The position numbers and the translations under genes are program-made. From Streptomyces chrestomyceticus JCM 4735 (GTDB lineage Bacteria > Actinomycetota > Actinomycetes > Streptomycetales > Streptomycetaceae), in NCBI RefSeq assembly GCF_003865135.1, contig NZ_BHZC01000001.1:5766001-5830000 (forward strand): DNA of 64,000 bases, read 5' to 3'. This document shows positions 12,748 to 20,694 of the stretch, one piece after another (within the stretch, counting starts at the first letter, position 1; each line of letters starts with the position of its first letter). The notes under the pieces were generated by a model. It saw only the letters and a program-made list of their open reading frames with translations, did not search any database and was not told where the DNA came from.

Positions 12748-15279
12748 ATGCCGCGGGACGGTTCGGCCCCGGAGGACGAGCGGGGGCGGACCGTCCGCCC
12801 GGCGGGTGATATGCCCCTTTCGGGACGTTTGCTCGGGTGGCTGCCCGGCCGGTTGTCCGGTCGCCTGACCAGGCGGTCGGCGGGTGGGGATGCCGTACGC
12901 GCCGACGGTCGTGACGTTCACGACCGCGAGGCTGACGGTCGTGACACTGCTGGCCGTAACGCTGACGGCCGTAAAGCTGACGGTCGTGATGACCGCAGTT
13001 CTGGCCGCGGTGTGCGTGCCGATGGGCGGTCCGATGACGAGACGGCGCGGTCCGATGGCGAGACGGCGCGGTCCGCTGCCCGTCCGGGGCGCGCCGAGCG
13101 GCCGGGGGAGCGGCTCCGGGGTATGCCGGCGCGTCTGCTGCCCGACGGGGCGACGGCCGGTCCGGTCCACCCGATGCTGAGGCTCTTCGGCCGCTGGATA
13201 CGCCGCCCGCTGCTGCCCGCGCTGCGCCTGTGGCGCCGGAACATCCAGCTCCGCGTGGTCGCCACGACCCTGCTGATGTCGCTGGGCGTGGTGCTGCTGC
13301 TCGGCGTCGTGGTCATCGGGCAGGTGCGCAACGGGTTGCTGGAGGCCAAGCGGCAGGCGGCGCAGAGCCAGGCGGCCGGCGGGTTCGCCGTGGCGCAGAA
13401 GCTGGCCGACGGCACCACCGACAGCCGCGGCGACGACCCCGTACGGTCCGGCAGCCGTGGTGCGCAGGACTCCGCGACCTGGCTGACCAGCCTGGTCGAA
13501 CAGCTCGCCAGTGGCGGTCAGGGCGTCTTCTCCGTGGTGGCGCTCAGCTCCGGCTCGGCCGTCGAGGAGCCGTTCGGGGACAGCAGCCCGGACACCCGCG
13601 GCCCGCGCGCCTCCGGGGACGTCGACCCCGAGCGCAGCGTGCCCGCCGAGATGCGCCAGATGCTGGACACCAAGACCGGTACCTTCCGCCAGTCCACGCA
13701 GATCAAGCGCGTCGGGTCGGAGGAGGGCGAGCCGGCGATCATCATCGGCAAGCGGCTCAACGACGTCAACAGCAACCCGTACCAGCTCTACTACCTCTTC
13801 CCGTTCAGCCAGGAGGAGAAGTCGCTGAGCCTGGTGAAGGGTACCCTGGCCACGGCCGGGGTGTTCGTGGTCGTGCTGCTCGGCGCGATCGCCTGGCTCG
13901 TGGTGCGGCAGGTCGTCACGCCCGTCCGGATGGCGGCGGGCATCTCCGAACGGCTGGCCGCCGGGCTCCTCCAGGAACGGATGAAGGTCACCGGCGAGGA
14001 CGACATCGCCCGCCTCGGCGAGTCCTTCAACAAGATGGCGCAGAACCTCCAGGTGAAGATCCAGCAGTTGGAGGAGCTGTCCCGGATGCAGCGGAGGTTC
14101 GTCTCGGACGTGTCGCACGAGCTGCGCACCCCGCTGACCACCGTACGGATGGCCGCCGACGTCATCCACGACGCGCGCGAGGACTTCGACCCGGTGACGG
14201 CGCGCTCCGCCGAACTGCTGCGCGGACAGCTCGACCGCTTCGAGTCGCTGCTCGCCGAGCTGCTGGAGATCAGCCGTTTCGACGCGGGCGCGGCCGCCCT
14301 GGAGGCCGAGCCGATCGACCTGCGGGACGTGGTGCACCGGGTCATCGAGGGCGCCGAGCCGCTGGCGGAGCGCAAGGGCAGCCGGATCCTGGTGCGCGGC
14401 GCCGAGCAGCCGGTGATCGCGGAGGCGGACGCCCGACGGGTTGAGCGGGTGCTGCGCAACCTCGTCGTCAACGCGGTGGAGCACGGCGAGGGCCGGGACG
14501 TCGTGGTGCGGCTGGCCGCGGCCGGCGGCAGGAACGGCGGCGCGGTCGCCGTCGCGGTACGCGACTACGGCGTGGGCCTGAAGCCGGGCGAGGCGGCCCG
14601 GGTGTTCAACCGCTTCTGGCGCGCGGACCCGGCACGGGCCCGTACGACCGGCGGTACGGGCCTGGGTCTGTCGATCGCCGTCGAGGACGCGCGGCTGCAC
14701 GGCGGCTGGCTGCAGGCGTGGGGCGAGCCGGGCGGCGGATCGCAGTTCCGGCTGACGCTGCCGCGGACGGCGGGGGAGGCGCTGCGCGGTTCGCCGATAC
14801 CGCTCGAACCGGAGGACTCCCGGCGCAACCGGGAGGCGGCCGGTGCGGGGCTGCCGCGCGGTGCGGCGACGGTGCGGAAGACGGCCGCCATTCCGGCGCA
14901 GCAGCGGCTGGCGGAACCGTGGCCTCTTGAGCCGTACGGTGAGGCACGTACTTCGGCCCGGGACTCGGCCCCCACGTCGGCCCGTACCTCGGCGCGTACG
15001 CCTGTGCAGCGGTCGTCGGAGCCGGGGGAGGCTGCGGGGGCGGATGTCCGTACGGATGTCCATACGGGCGCTCGTGAGGACGGCGCCCGGGCGGCGGCAG
15101 ACGGTGTGCGTCGGAACGGCGTACGGGGTGGGGCGGAGCGCGGGCACGACGACGCGACGGGTGCATCGGGTGCATCGGGTCCGTTCGGTTCGTCGGGCAA
15201 TGGGAACGGGGGCGGCCCGGACCGGAAGGGCGGGGGCAGAGAGGGCGCTGAGCGGGAGGACGAGGTTCGTGGGCACTGA
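12748..15279 (+). CDS. mtrB: Sensor histidine kinase MtrB, with enlarged low-complexity ends
   Basis: 843 aa from the ATG one base after the mtrA stop. Two transmembrane helices (about 169-191 and 361-385) bracket an extracellular sensor domain; then HAMP, a dimerisation/phospho-acceptor helix (SDVSHELRTP, His457) and an ATPase domain (NLVVNAVEHG, DYGVGLKPGE, GGTGLGLSI). Residues 1-~165 form an unusually long cytoplasmic leader with repeated ADGR units (about 51-125), and residues ~690-843 are an Ala/Arg/Gly/Asp-rich tail. Both ends look expanded beyond the conserved kinase core. It phosphorylates MtrA and works with LpqB, whose start overlaps its end by 11 nt. Confidence 0.95.
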   Translation: MPRDGSAPEDERGRTVRPAGDMPLSGRLLGWLPGRLSGRLTRRSAGGDAVRADGRDVHDREADGRDTAGRNADGRKADGRDDRSSGRGVRADGRSDDETARSDGETARSAARPGRAERPGERLRGMPARLLPDGATAGPVHPMLRLFGRWIRRPLLPALRLWRRNIQLRVVATTLLMSLGVVLLLGVVVIGQVRNGLLEAKRQAAQSQAAGGFAVAQKLADGTTDSRGDDPVRSGSRGAQDSATWLTSLVEQLASGGQGVFSVVALSSGSAVEEPFGDSSPDTRGPRASGDVDPERSVPAEMRQMLDTKTGTFRQSTQIKRVGSEEGEPAIIIGKRLNDVNSNPYQLYYLFPFSQEEKSLSLVKGTLATAGVFVVVLLGAIAWLVVRQVVTPVRMAAGISERLAAGLLQERMKVTGEDDIARLGESFNKMAQNLQVKIQQLEELSRMQRRFVSDVSHELRTPLTTVRMAADVIHDAREDFDPVTARSAELLRGQLDRFESLLAELLEISRFDAGAAALEAEPIDLRDVVHRVIEGAEPLAERKGSRILVRGAEQPVIAEADARRVERVLRNLVVNAVEHGEGRDVVVRLAAAGGRNGGAVAVAVRDYGVGLKPGEAARVFNRFWRADPARARTTGGTGLGLSIAVEDARLHGGWLQAWGEPGGGSQFRLTLPRTAGEALRGSPIPLEPEDSRRNREAAGAGLPRGAATVRKTAAIPAQQRLAEPWPLEPYGEARTSARDSAPTSARTSARTPVQRSSEPGEAAGADVRTDVHTGAREDGARAAADGVRRNGVRGGAERGHDDATGASGASGPFGSSGNGNGGGPDRKGGGREGAEREDEVRGH

Positions 15280-17194
15280 ACCGGGCGCGAGGGCGCGGGC
15301 CGAGGTGCGGGCTGGTGTTGGTGCCCGGGGTGGTGCCAGGGGCGCTGAGGTGCGCGCCGATGGTGGCGCGCGGGTGCGTCCGAAGACGTCCGGCAGGTTT
15401 GTCCGTACGGGCGCTGTCCTCGGATGCGGCGCGTTGTTGCTCGCCGGATGCGCGACGATGCCGGACAGCGGGGACATGCAGGCGGTCGACCAGTCGCCGC
15501 GGGCGGAGGCCGACGCGCAGGTACGGGTCTACGGCGTACCCCCGCAGGACGGGGCGCAGCCCACGGAGATCGTCAGTGGCTTCCTCGACGCGACGACGAG
15601 CGACGAGGTGGACTTCAGTACGGCCGTGCAGTACCTGGCCAGTTCGACGAGGAAGACGTGGCAGCCGTTCTCCGCGACGAAGGTGCTCCAGCAGCGGCCC
15701 AAGGCCGAGCCCGTGGGGCAGGCCAACCGTGAGGACCCGAACGGCTACACGATCACGTTGTCCGGCAGCCAGGTGGCCACCGTCGACAGCAACCACGCCT
15801 ACACGCCGGAGGAGCGGGCGTATCAGCAGACCATCCACCTGACCAAGGAGGACGGTCAGTGGCGCATCGACCGGCTGCCCAACGGTCTGGTGCTCGGGCA
15901 GTCCGACTTCCAGCGGATCTACCGTTCCGTCAACAAGTACTACTTCGCCGACTACAAGTCGGAGGCGCAGTCGGCCAAGGCGGGCCACAACGTACTGGTC
16001 GCCGACCCCGTCTACCTGCGGCAGCGGATAGACCCGGTCACCGCGAGCGTGACGGCGCTGCTGGAGGGGCCCACGAACTGGCTGAACCAGGTCACCGCCT
16101 CCGCGTTCCCGACGGGCACGGTGCTCAGGAGCAGCGGCCTGTCCCTCGACGACTCCAACGCGCTGCGGGTGAAGCTGAGCAAGCGGGCGGCCGCCGCCGG
16201 GCCCGGGCAGTGCCGGCGGATGGCGGCCCAGTTGTTCTTCACCGTCCAGGACATCACCCGGGCTTCGAAGATCAGCGAGGTGGAGCTGCAGGACGAGACC
16301 GGCAACCGGCTGTGTGTCCTGTCGCAGGACCGCGCCAACAGCGAGTTCGCGCCACGCAAGCACGTCGGGCGGCCCGCCCAGGAGTACTTCATCGACGCTG
16401 ACCAGAAGGTCGTCAGCATGCCGGACACGACCACGGAGCCGCGGCCGGTGCCAGGACCGTTCGGGTCCGGCAAGACCCCGCTGAGCTCGATCGCGATCTC
16501 GCGCGGCGAGGACACCGCGGCGGGCGTCTCGGCCGACGGCCGGTCGCTGTACGTGGCGCCGCTGGAGTACGGCACCGAACGCGGCCCGGAGCTGCTGCAC
16601 AGCACGGCCAAGAACGGATTCTCGGCACCCAGTTGGGACGGGCTGGGCGACCTGTGGATAGCGGACCGCAGCGACAAGGGCTCGCGGCTGCTGCGCCTGC
16701 GGGAGGGCAAGGGCACGCCCGACGTGGTCACGGTGCCCGGCCTCGGTGACCGGCGGATCAAGTCGATCAAGGTGGCGTCCGACGGCATCCGGATCGCGGT
16801 GCTGGTCGAGGACAAGGGACGTACGACGCTGCAGCTCGGCCGGGTCGAACGCGGCGGCACGGCGCAGCACCCGGTGCTGTCGGTGGAGGAACTGCGGCCG
16901 ATCGCGCCTCAGTTGGAGGACGTGGTGGCGGCGTCGTGGGCGGGCGGCAGCCGGCTCGTGGTGGTCGGCCGGCAGTCCGGCGGGGTGCAGCAGATGCAGT
17001 ACATGGAGACGGACGGCTCGGCGTCGAGCGCGCAGACGCTGCCCGGCGTCAACGGGGTCAAGGCGGTGACGGCTTCGGAGGACGAGACGAGGCCGCTGGT
17101 CGCGGACGGGGCCGAGGGGATCGTGCGGCTGCCGCAGGACGCGAACTGGAAGACCGTGGCGAAGGAGGGGAAGGCGCCGGTTTATCCGGGGTAG
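15269..17194 (+). CDS. lpqB: Lipoprotein LpqB (MtrAB accessory protein)
   Basis: 641 aa from GTG 15269, chosen because GGAGGA lies 8 nt upstream and the start falls inside the mtrB end. A long charged n-region (1-46) precedes a hydrophobic stretch and lipobox LLAGC with lipid-anchored Cys61. A GerMN-like domain (about 100-320) and a C-terminal beta-propeller-like region (about 340-640; ISRGEDTAAGVSADG, KVASDGIRIAVLVED) follow. LpqB sits outside the membrane and modulates MtrB. The 40-residue Arg/Ala/Gly leader before the signal core is longer than usual and continues the low-complexity composition of the overlapping mtrB tail. Confidence 0.94.
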   Translation: MGTEPGARARAEVRAGVGARGGARGAEVRADGGARVRPKTSGRFVRTGAVLGCGALLLAGCATMPDSGDMQAVDQSPRAEADAQVRVYGVPPQDGAQPTEIVSGFLDATTSDEVDFSTAVQYLASSTRKTWQPFSATKVLQQRPKAEPVGQANREDPNGYTITLSGSQVATVDSNHAYTPEERAYQQTIHLTKEDGQWRIDRLPNGLVLGQSDFQRIYRSVNKYYFADYKSEAQSAKAGHNVLVADPVYLRQRIDPVTASVTALLEGPTNWLNQVTASAFPTGTVLRSSGLSLDDSNALRVKLSKRAAAAGPGQCRRMAAQLFFTVQDITRASKISEVELQDETGNRLCVLSQDRANSEFAPRKHVGRPAQEYFIDADQKVVSMPDTTTEPRPVPGPFGSGKTPLSSIAISRGEDTAAGVSADGRSLYVAPLEYGTERGPELLHSTAKNGFSAPSWDGLGDLWIADRSDKGSRLLRLREGKGTPDVVTVPGLGDRRIKSIKVASDGIRIAVLVEDKGRTTLQLGRVERGGTAQHPVLSVEELRPIAPQLEDVVAASWAGGSRLVVVGRQSGGVQQMQYMETDGSASSAQTLPGVNGVKAVTASEDETRPLVADGAEGIVRLPQDANWKTVAKEGKAPVYPG

Positions 17195-17378
17195 GGCGGG
17201 GCGGGTGATGCTTGGGTTGCCCGCGTTCTTGCCGTCGCTGTTGGGGATTTGGGTGGTGGGGTGCGGTGGGTGGGTGTAGGTCTTGTCGTGGCCGTGGATG
17301 CGGGGCAGGGCCGTTGTGGTTGTCGGTGTGACCGTGCCGTGTTCGGCAGGTTCTGACCGGGGCTGAGATCGGCACAGC

Positions 17379-17415
17379 CCTGTGGATTCACCCCGTCACC
17401 CGGGTTATCCACAGG
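17379..17415. promoter_or_regulatory. Inverted pair of DnaA-box-like sites
   Basis: CCTGTGGAT (17379-17387) and ATCCACAGG (17407-17415) form a perfect 9-bp inverted repeat 19 nt apart. The right arm contains TTATCCACA (17405-17413), the classical DnaA box. It lies 39 nt before the comFC start, in the 259-nt gap after lpqB; otherwise I see no gene in that gap. Whether DnaA binds is inference. Confidence 0.4.
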
Positions 17416-17453
17416 GGGTGGTGCCCCACCCCACCCCGCGGGACAGTAGATCC

Positions 17454-19445
17454 ATGCGGGGCGTATGGCGGGAAATCACCGGTCTGGTACTACCGGTGGA
17501 CTGCGCCGGATGCGGCCTTCCTCGTACGGAACTGTGCGAGGACTGCCACAAGGCGCTGATCCGGGGGGCGAGGGGGAGTGGGGGTGGGGGCGGGGGAGGC
17601 CCCCGGGGCCCCCGGAGGGTGCGGCCGCGGCCTGTTCCGCCCGGCCTTCCGCCCACCTGTGCCGCGGCGCCGTACGCCGATGAGGTGCGGGCTGTGCTGC
17701 TCGCGCACAAGGAGCGGGGTGCGTTGCGGCTGGCCGTTCCGTTGGGGCAGGCGCTTGCGGGGGCCGTGCGGGGGCTGTGGGCGCGGGGTGGGCCGTTGAG
17801 TTCTTACGGTGGGGAGGCTGGGGCTGGTGGTGGTTCTGGGGGCGGTGGGGAGCTTTGGGCCGGTAGGTGGTCTGGGGCTGGTGTGAGCGCTGGGATAGGT
17901 GGTGGGCTTTGGCCCGGTGGCGAGCCTGGGGGCAGGGGTGCTGCTGCGTCTGGGGGCGAGCCTGGGGGCAGGGGTGCCGCCCTGTCCGATGGAGAGCCTG
18001 GGGTCAGGGGTGCCGCCCTGTCCGGTGGAGAGCCTGGGGCTAGTGGGGCTGCTGCGTCTGGTGCTGAGCTTGAGGGCAGTGGTGCTGATACGTCCGGAGC
18101 TGAGTCTGAGGGCAGTGGTGCCGGCATGTCCGGTGGCGAGCCTCGGTCCGGCTGGAGGACGGGGCTCTGGGCTGGCTGTGGGCCTGGTGCCGGCGGTGGG
18201 CGTCAGCCCAGTGGTCAGCTTCGGCCCGGCGGTGAGCATCAGCCCAGTGGTGAGCTTCGGCCCGGTGGCGAGCCGCAGCCCGGTGGTGAGGCGCAGTCTG
18301 GTGGAGAGCCGGGGGCACAGCCTGGCGGAGGACCGAGCGTGCAGGTAGGTGGAGGGCCGGAGGCGCAGCCTGGCGGTGCACGGCCGCTCGATGGTGCGTC
18401 TGGTCCTGGTGAGGTGGCGGGGGCCGGGGCGGCTGGGTGTGTGCGTTTGGCCGGTGGGGAGCTTTGCTCTGCGGAGTCGGTGAGGGGTGGGGCTGGGGGT
18501 GTGCGAGGGGCTGGTGGTGAGACGAGGTCTGGGTGGGTAGGGGATCAGGTGAGGTTTCGGCTTGTGTCTGGTGGCGTAGCGGGCGCTGCCGGGTCGGAGC
18601 CGGTGCAGGGCTGTCCGCGTCAGCCCCGTGGGCAGGTGGGTCGGGCGGGGCACCCGGCGGGGAGGGACAGCAGGGGAGATTTTCCGCGAGCGGCTGCGGG
18701 TGACCTGTGCGGTACCAGGGCGTGTCCTGGTGGCGGGGCGGGCTGCTCCGGGGCCGTATGGTCCGGTGTGGAGTGCCCGCGCGCCGGCGGTGGAGCGTTG
18801 GATCTTACTGGGTCGGGCAGGCCTGGGGAGCCAGGGACGGCTGAAGGGCCGTGTGGCTGCCTCCGGCCGCTGGATGACGGCGGCGGCTCCGCGCTGCCCC
18901 GGGCCGTCTCCGGCCCCCCAGGCCAGCCCCACCCCGCCGCTCCGGCGGCCACCCTCGGCGCCCCGACCGTCACCGGCCCCTCAGCTCACATCGCCCCCAC
19001 AGCCACCACCCACCCCACCCGAAGCGCTCGCCCTACTCACCCCACCACCCCCCTCCTCCTCATCCCCGTCCCCTCAGCCCGGCGGGCGGTGGCTGGGCGG
19101 GGGCATGATCCGGTGCGGCGGATCGCGCTTGCGGCGGCTCGGGACCTTCGGCGGGAAGGGGTGCCCGTTCGGGTCCTCTGCGTGCTGCGGCAGCGGCGTA
19201 CGGTTGCTGATCAGGCGGGCCTCAGTGCCCGCCAGCGCGTGGCCAACGTCTCCGGAGCCCTGACAGTCGTCCCCGGAGCCGTGCGGCTGCTGGCGGTGGC
19301 CCCGGTGGTACTGGTGGACGATCTGTTGACCACCGGGGCTTCGCTGGCGGAGGCGGCGCGGGCCGTGCGGGCGGCCGGGGGGAAGGTGGTGGGGGCAGGT
19401 GTGGTGGCGGCGCCGCGGAGTGCTTTCGAAATCAACTGGAACTGA
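17454..19445 (+). CDS. comFC: ComF-family phosphoribosyltransferase with a ~415-residue low-complexity insertion
   Basis: 663 aa; family members are usually about 230-260. The N-terminal zinc-ribbon-like part (CAGCGLPRTELCEDC) runs to the conserved YADEVRAVLLAHKERGALRL. The phosphoribosyltransferase half resumes at LLLIPVPSARRAVAGRGHDP (about 533) and ends with the PRPP loop VLVDDLLTTGAS. Between them (about 116-532) is a Gly/Glu/Ser/Pro-rich insertion that keeps frame but uses codons rare in the neighbours (GGT, GCT, TCT, CTT). It contains two 36-bp tandem repeat blocks and then turns C-rich (Pro/Thr/Ala). ComFC proteins act in DNA uptake in competent bacteria; in Streptomyces the role is unproven. 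The ribosome site is weak (GGACAGTAG). The two conserved halves share one frame, arguing for a single protein, though a degraded insertion cannot be excluded. Confidence 0.8.
   Translation: MRGVWREITGLVLPVDCAGCGLPRTELCEDCHKALIRGARGSGGGGGGGPRGPRRVRPRPVPPGLPPTCAAAPYADEVRAVLLAHKERGALRLAVPLGQALAGAVRGLWARGGPLSSYGGEAGAGGGSGGGGELWAGRWSGAGVSAGIGGGLWPGGEPGGRGAAASGGEPGGRGAALSDGEPGVRGAALSGGEPGASGAAASGAELEGSGADTSGAESEGSGAGMSGGEPRSGWRTGLWAGCGPGAGGGRQPSGQLRPGGEHQPSGELRPGGEPQPGGEAQSGGEPGAQPGGGPSVQVGGGPEAQPGGARPLDGASGPGEVAGAGAAGCVRLAGGELCSAESVRGGAGGVRGAGGETRSGWVGDQVRFRLVSGGVAGAAGSEPVQGCPRQPRGQVGRAGHPAGRDSRGDFPRAAAGDLCGTRACPGGGAGCSGAVWSGVECPRAGGGALDLTGSGRPGEPGTAEGPCGCLRPLDDGGGSALPRAVSGPPGQPHPAAPAATLGAPTVTGPSAHIAPTATTHPTRSARPTHPTTPLLLIPVPSARRAVAGRGHDPVRRIALAAARDLRREGVPVRVLCVLRQRRTVADQAGLSARQRVANVSGALTVVPGAVRLLAVAPVVLVDDLLTTGASLAEAARAVRAAGGKVVGAGVVAAPRSAFEINWN
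17563..17596 (+). other. G-quadruplex-forming motif
   Basis: Five guanine runs of 5-6 within 34 nt on the coding strand: G6, G5, G5, G5, G5 separated by CGA, AGT, T and C. This fits the strictest intramolecular quadruplex pattern. It lies inside comFC just before the C/G-rich block GGCCCCCGGGGCCCCC and about 230 nt before the insertion. Confidence 0.6.
17917..18132 (+). repeat. Six tandem 36-bp repeats in comFC
   Basis: Six in-frame units start at 17917, 17953, 17989, 18025, 18061 and 18097, with a partial seventh at 18133. The unit encodes GGEPGGRGAAAS and variants (DGEPGVRGAALS, GAELEGSGADTS). Units 1-3 are nearly identical at DNA level (shared core GAGCCTGGGG.CAGGGGTGC); later ones are more diverged, the usual picture of an ageing minisatellite. 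Confidence 0.9.
18201..18308 (+). repeat. Second block of 36-bp repeats in comFC
   Basis: Three clear units (18201-18236, 18237-18272, 18273-18308) with shared core CAGCCCAGTGGT.AGCTTCGG, then two decayed units to about 18380. They encode variants of QPSGELRPGGEH. The period equals that of the first block although the sequence differs. Confidence 0.85.
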
Positions 19446-19765
19446 CCGCCAAAATTCATCGTTGCAGGTAACGAGGGCGAAAAAGCACCCAAACGGAGCT
19501 AGTGCCGGCCAGGGGGTGCCGTCACCCGTCCGGGAGAGCTATGTTCGGTTGTGAGGACTTGGCTGACGCTTTGCCTCGGATGCCGGGATAGGTGCGTTCA
19601 TGGGCTTTTGCAGGGACCCTGAAATGAACGGGAGTGGGGACCCTGCCGACGGGGGAGGAGGAGGTGAAAGTCGCCAAGTCCGAGGCTTCGGCACTCACCG
19701 GAGCCTGGTGCAAGAAGGAATCGCTCCGCGCGTAGCAGCGGGGTGATCCGGGAACGGAGTTCTGC
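19446..19765 (+). promoter_or_regulatory. hpf upstream region with possible small ORF
   Basis: A 320-nt gap. A possible 23-codon reading frame starts GTG at 19664 behind a GGAGGAG run and stops just before hpf (KVAKSEASALTGAWCKKESL near its start), but the spacing is only about 3 nt. The direct repeat GGGACCCTG occurs at about 19613 and 19637. No convincing -35/-10 pair was found, so the promoter stays unplaced. Confidence 0.3.
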
Positions 19766-20458
19766 GTGGACATCGTCGTCAAGGGCCGCAAGACCGAGGT
19801 GCCCGAGCGGTTCCGCAAGCACGTGGCCGAGAAGCTGAAGCTGGACAAGGTCCAGAAGCTCGACGGCAAGGTGATCAGCCTGGACGTCGAGGTGTCCAAG
19901 GAGCCCAACCCCCGGCAGGCCGACCGTTCCGACCGAGTGGAGATCACCCTCCGCTCCCGAGGCCCGGTGGTACGGGCCGAGGCGGCCGCCGCCGACCCCT
20001 ACGCCGCGCTGGACCTGGCCACGGCCAAGCTGGAAGCGCGGCTGCGCAAGCAGCACGACAAGCGCCACTCGCGCCGCGGCAACGGGCGCATCCCGGCGAG
20101 CGACGTCGCGGTCAGCGTCCCGGACGCGGCGAAGCTCGACGAGACCGGCCACCTGACCGTGGACGGTGAGCCGCAGGAGCAGGTGCCGACGACGAAGATC
20201 GGGTCGCTGGAGGTCCAGGGCGAAGGCCCGCTGGTCGTCCGCGAGAAGACCCACTCCGCGGCGCCGATGACGCTCAACCAGGCGCTCTACGAGATGGAGT
20301 TGGTCGGACACGACTTCTACCTCTTCGTCGACGCCGAGACCAAGCAGCCGAGTGTCGTCTACCGGCGGCACGCCTACGACTACGGCGTCATCCATCTGAA
20401 CCCTGACTCGTTCGGGGGAGAGGAGCCCGGTGGCGCCGGTGGGGCGCTCGGCGGCTGA
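19766..20458 (+). CDS. hpf: Ribosome hibernation-promoting factor, long form
   Basis: 230 aa, GTG start with ACGGAG 6 nt upstream. The N-terminal S30AE domain (1-~95, MDIVVKGRKTEVPERFRKHV) binds the 30S decoding region. A variable linker leads to the C-terminal dimerisation domain (~165-220; MTLNQALYEMELVGHDFYLF, VVYRRHAYDYGVIHL). Long HPFs pair two 70S ribosomes into inactive 100S dimers in stationary phase or stress. The final GGAGGALGG tail is disordered. A strong terminator hairpin follows at once. Confidence 0.95.
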   Translation: MDIVVKGRKTEVPERFRKHVAEKLKLDKVQKLDGKVISLDVEVSKEPNPRQADRSDRVEITLRSRGPVVRAEAAAADPYAALDLATAKLEARLRKQHDKRHSRRGNGRIPASDVAVSVPDAAKLDETGHLTVDGEPQEQVPTTKIGSLEVQGEGPLVVREKTHSAAPMTLNQALYEMELVGHDFYLFVDAETKQPSVVYRRHAYDYGVIHLNPDSFGGEEPGGAGGALGG

Positions 20459-20470
20459 CAGTCGCTGAAG

Positions 20471-20501
20471 TGGTGCCCCCGGCGTACGCCCGGGGGCACC
20501 A
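20471..20501 (+). terminator. Terminator after hpf
   Basis: 12-bp perfect stem TGGTGCCCCCGG / CCGGGGGCACCA with a CGTACGC loop, 12 nt after the hpf stop, followed by TTGCG. Confidence 0.75.
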
Positions 20502-20694
20502 TTGCGCCTGCGGGGGGCAGGAGTTGAGGCCGTATAGTGTCTGTGCCGGCCAGGGAGCTTGTGAGCACGTGATGGCGACATGCGGGGGAGAGGGGTGTAT
20601 GGCGCTGTTCGGGCCGGCCGCAACGGGCTGTAGTCAACCAGCCTTATGTCCAAACTCTGGCCTTCACCGGCCGAGTAGTTGACGGGGAGGAACG

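Noticed and set aside
17490..18932. 480-codon minus-strand frame in comFC with Thr/Gly/Pro repeats
   Set aside because: It mirrors the 36-bp repeats. The conserved ComF halves are on the plus strand in one frame, so the minus frame is more likely a by-product of repeat composition, though the insertion's coding status is itself uncertain.
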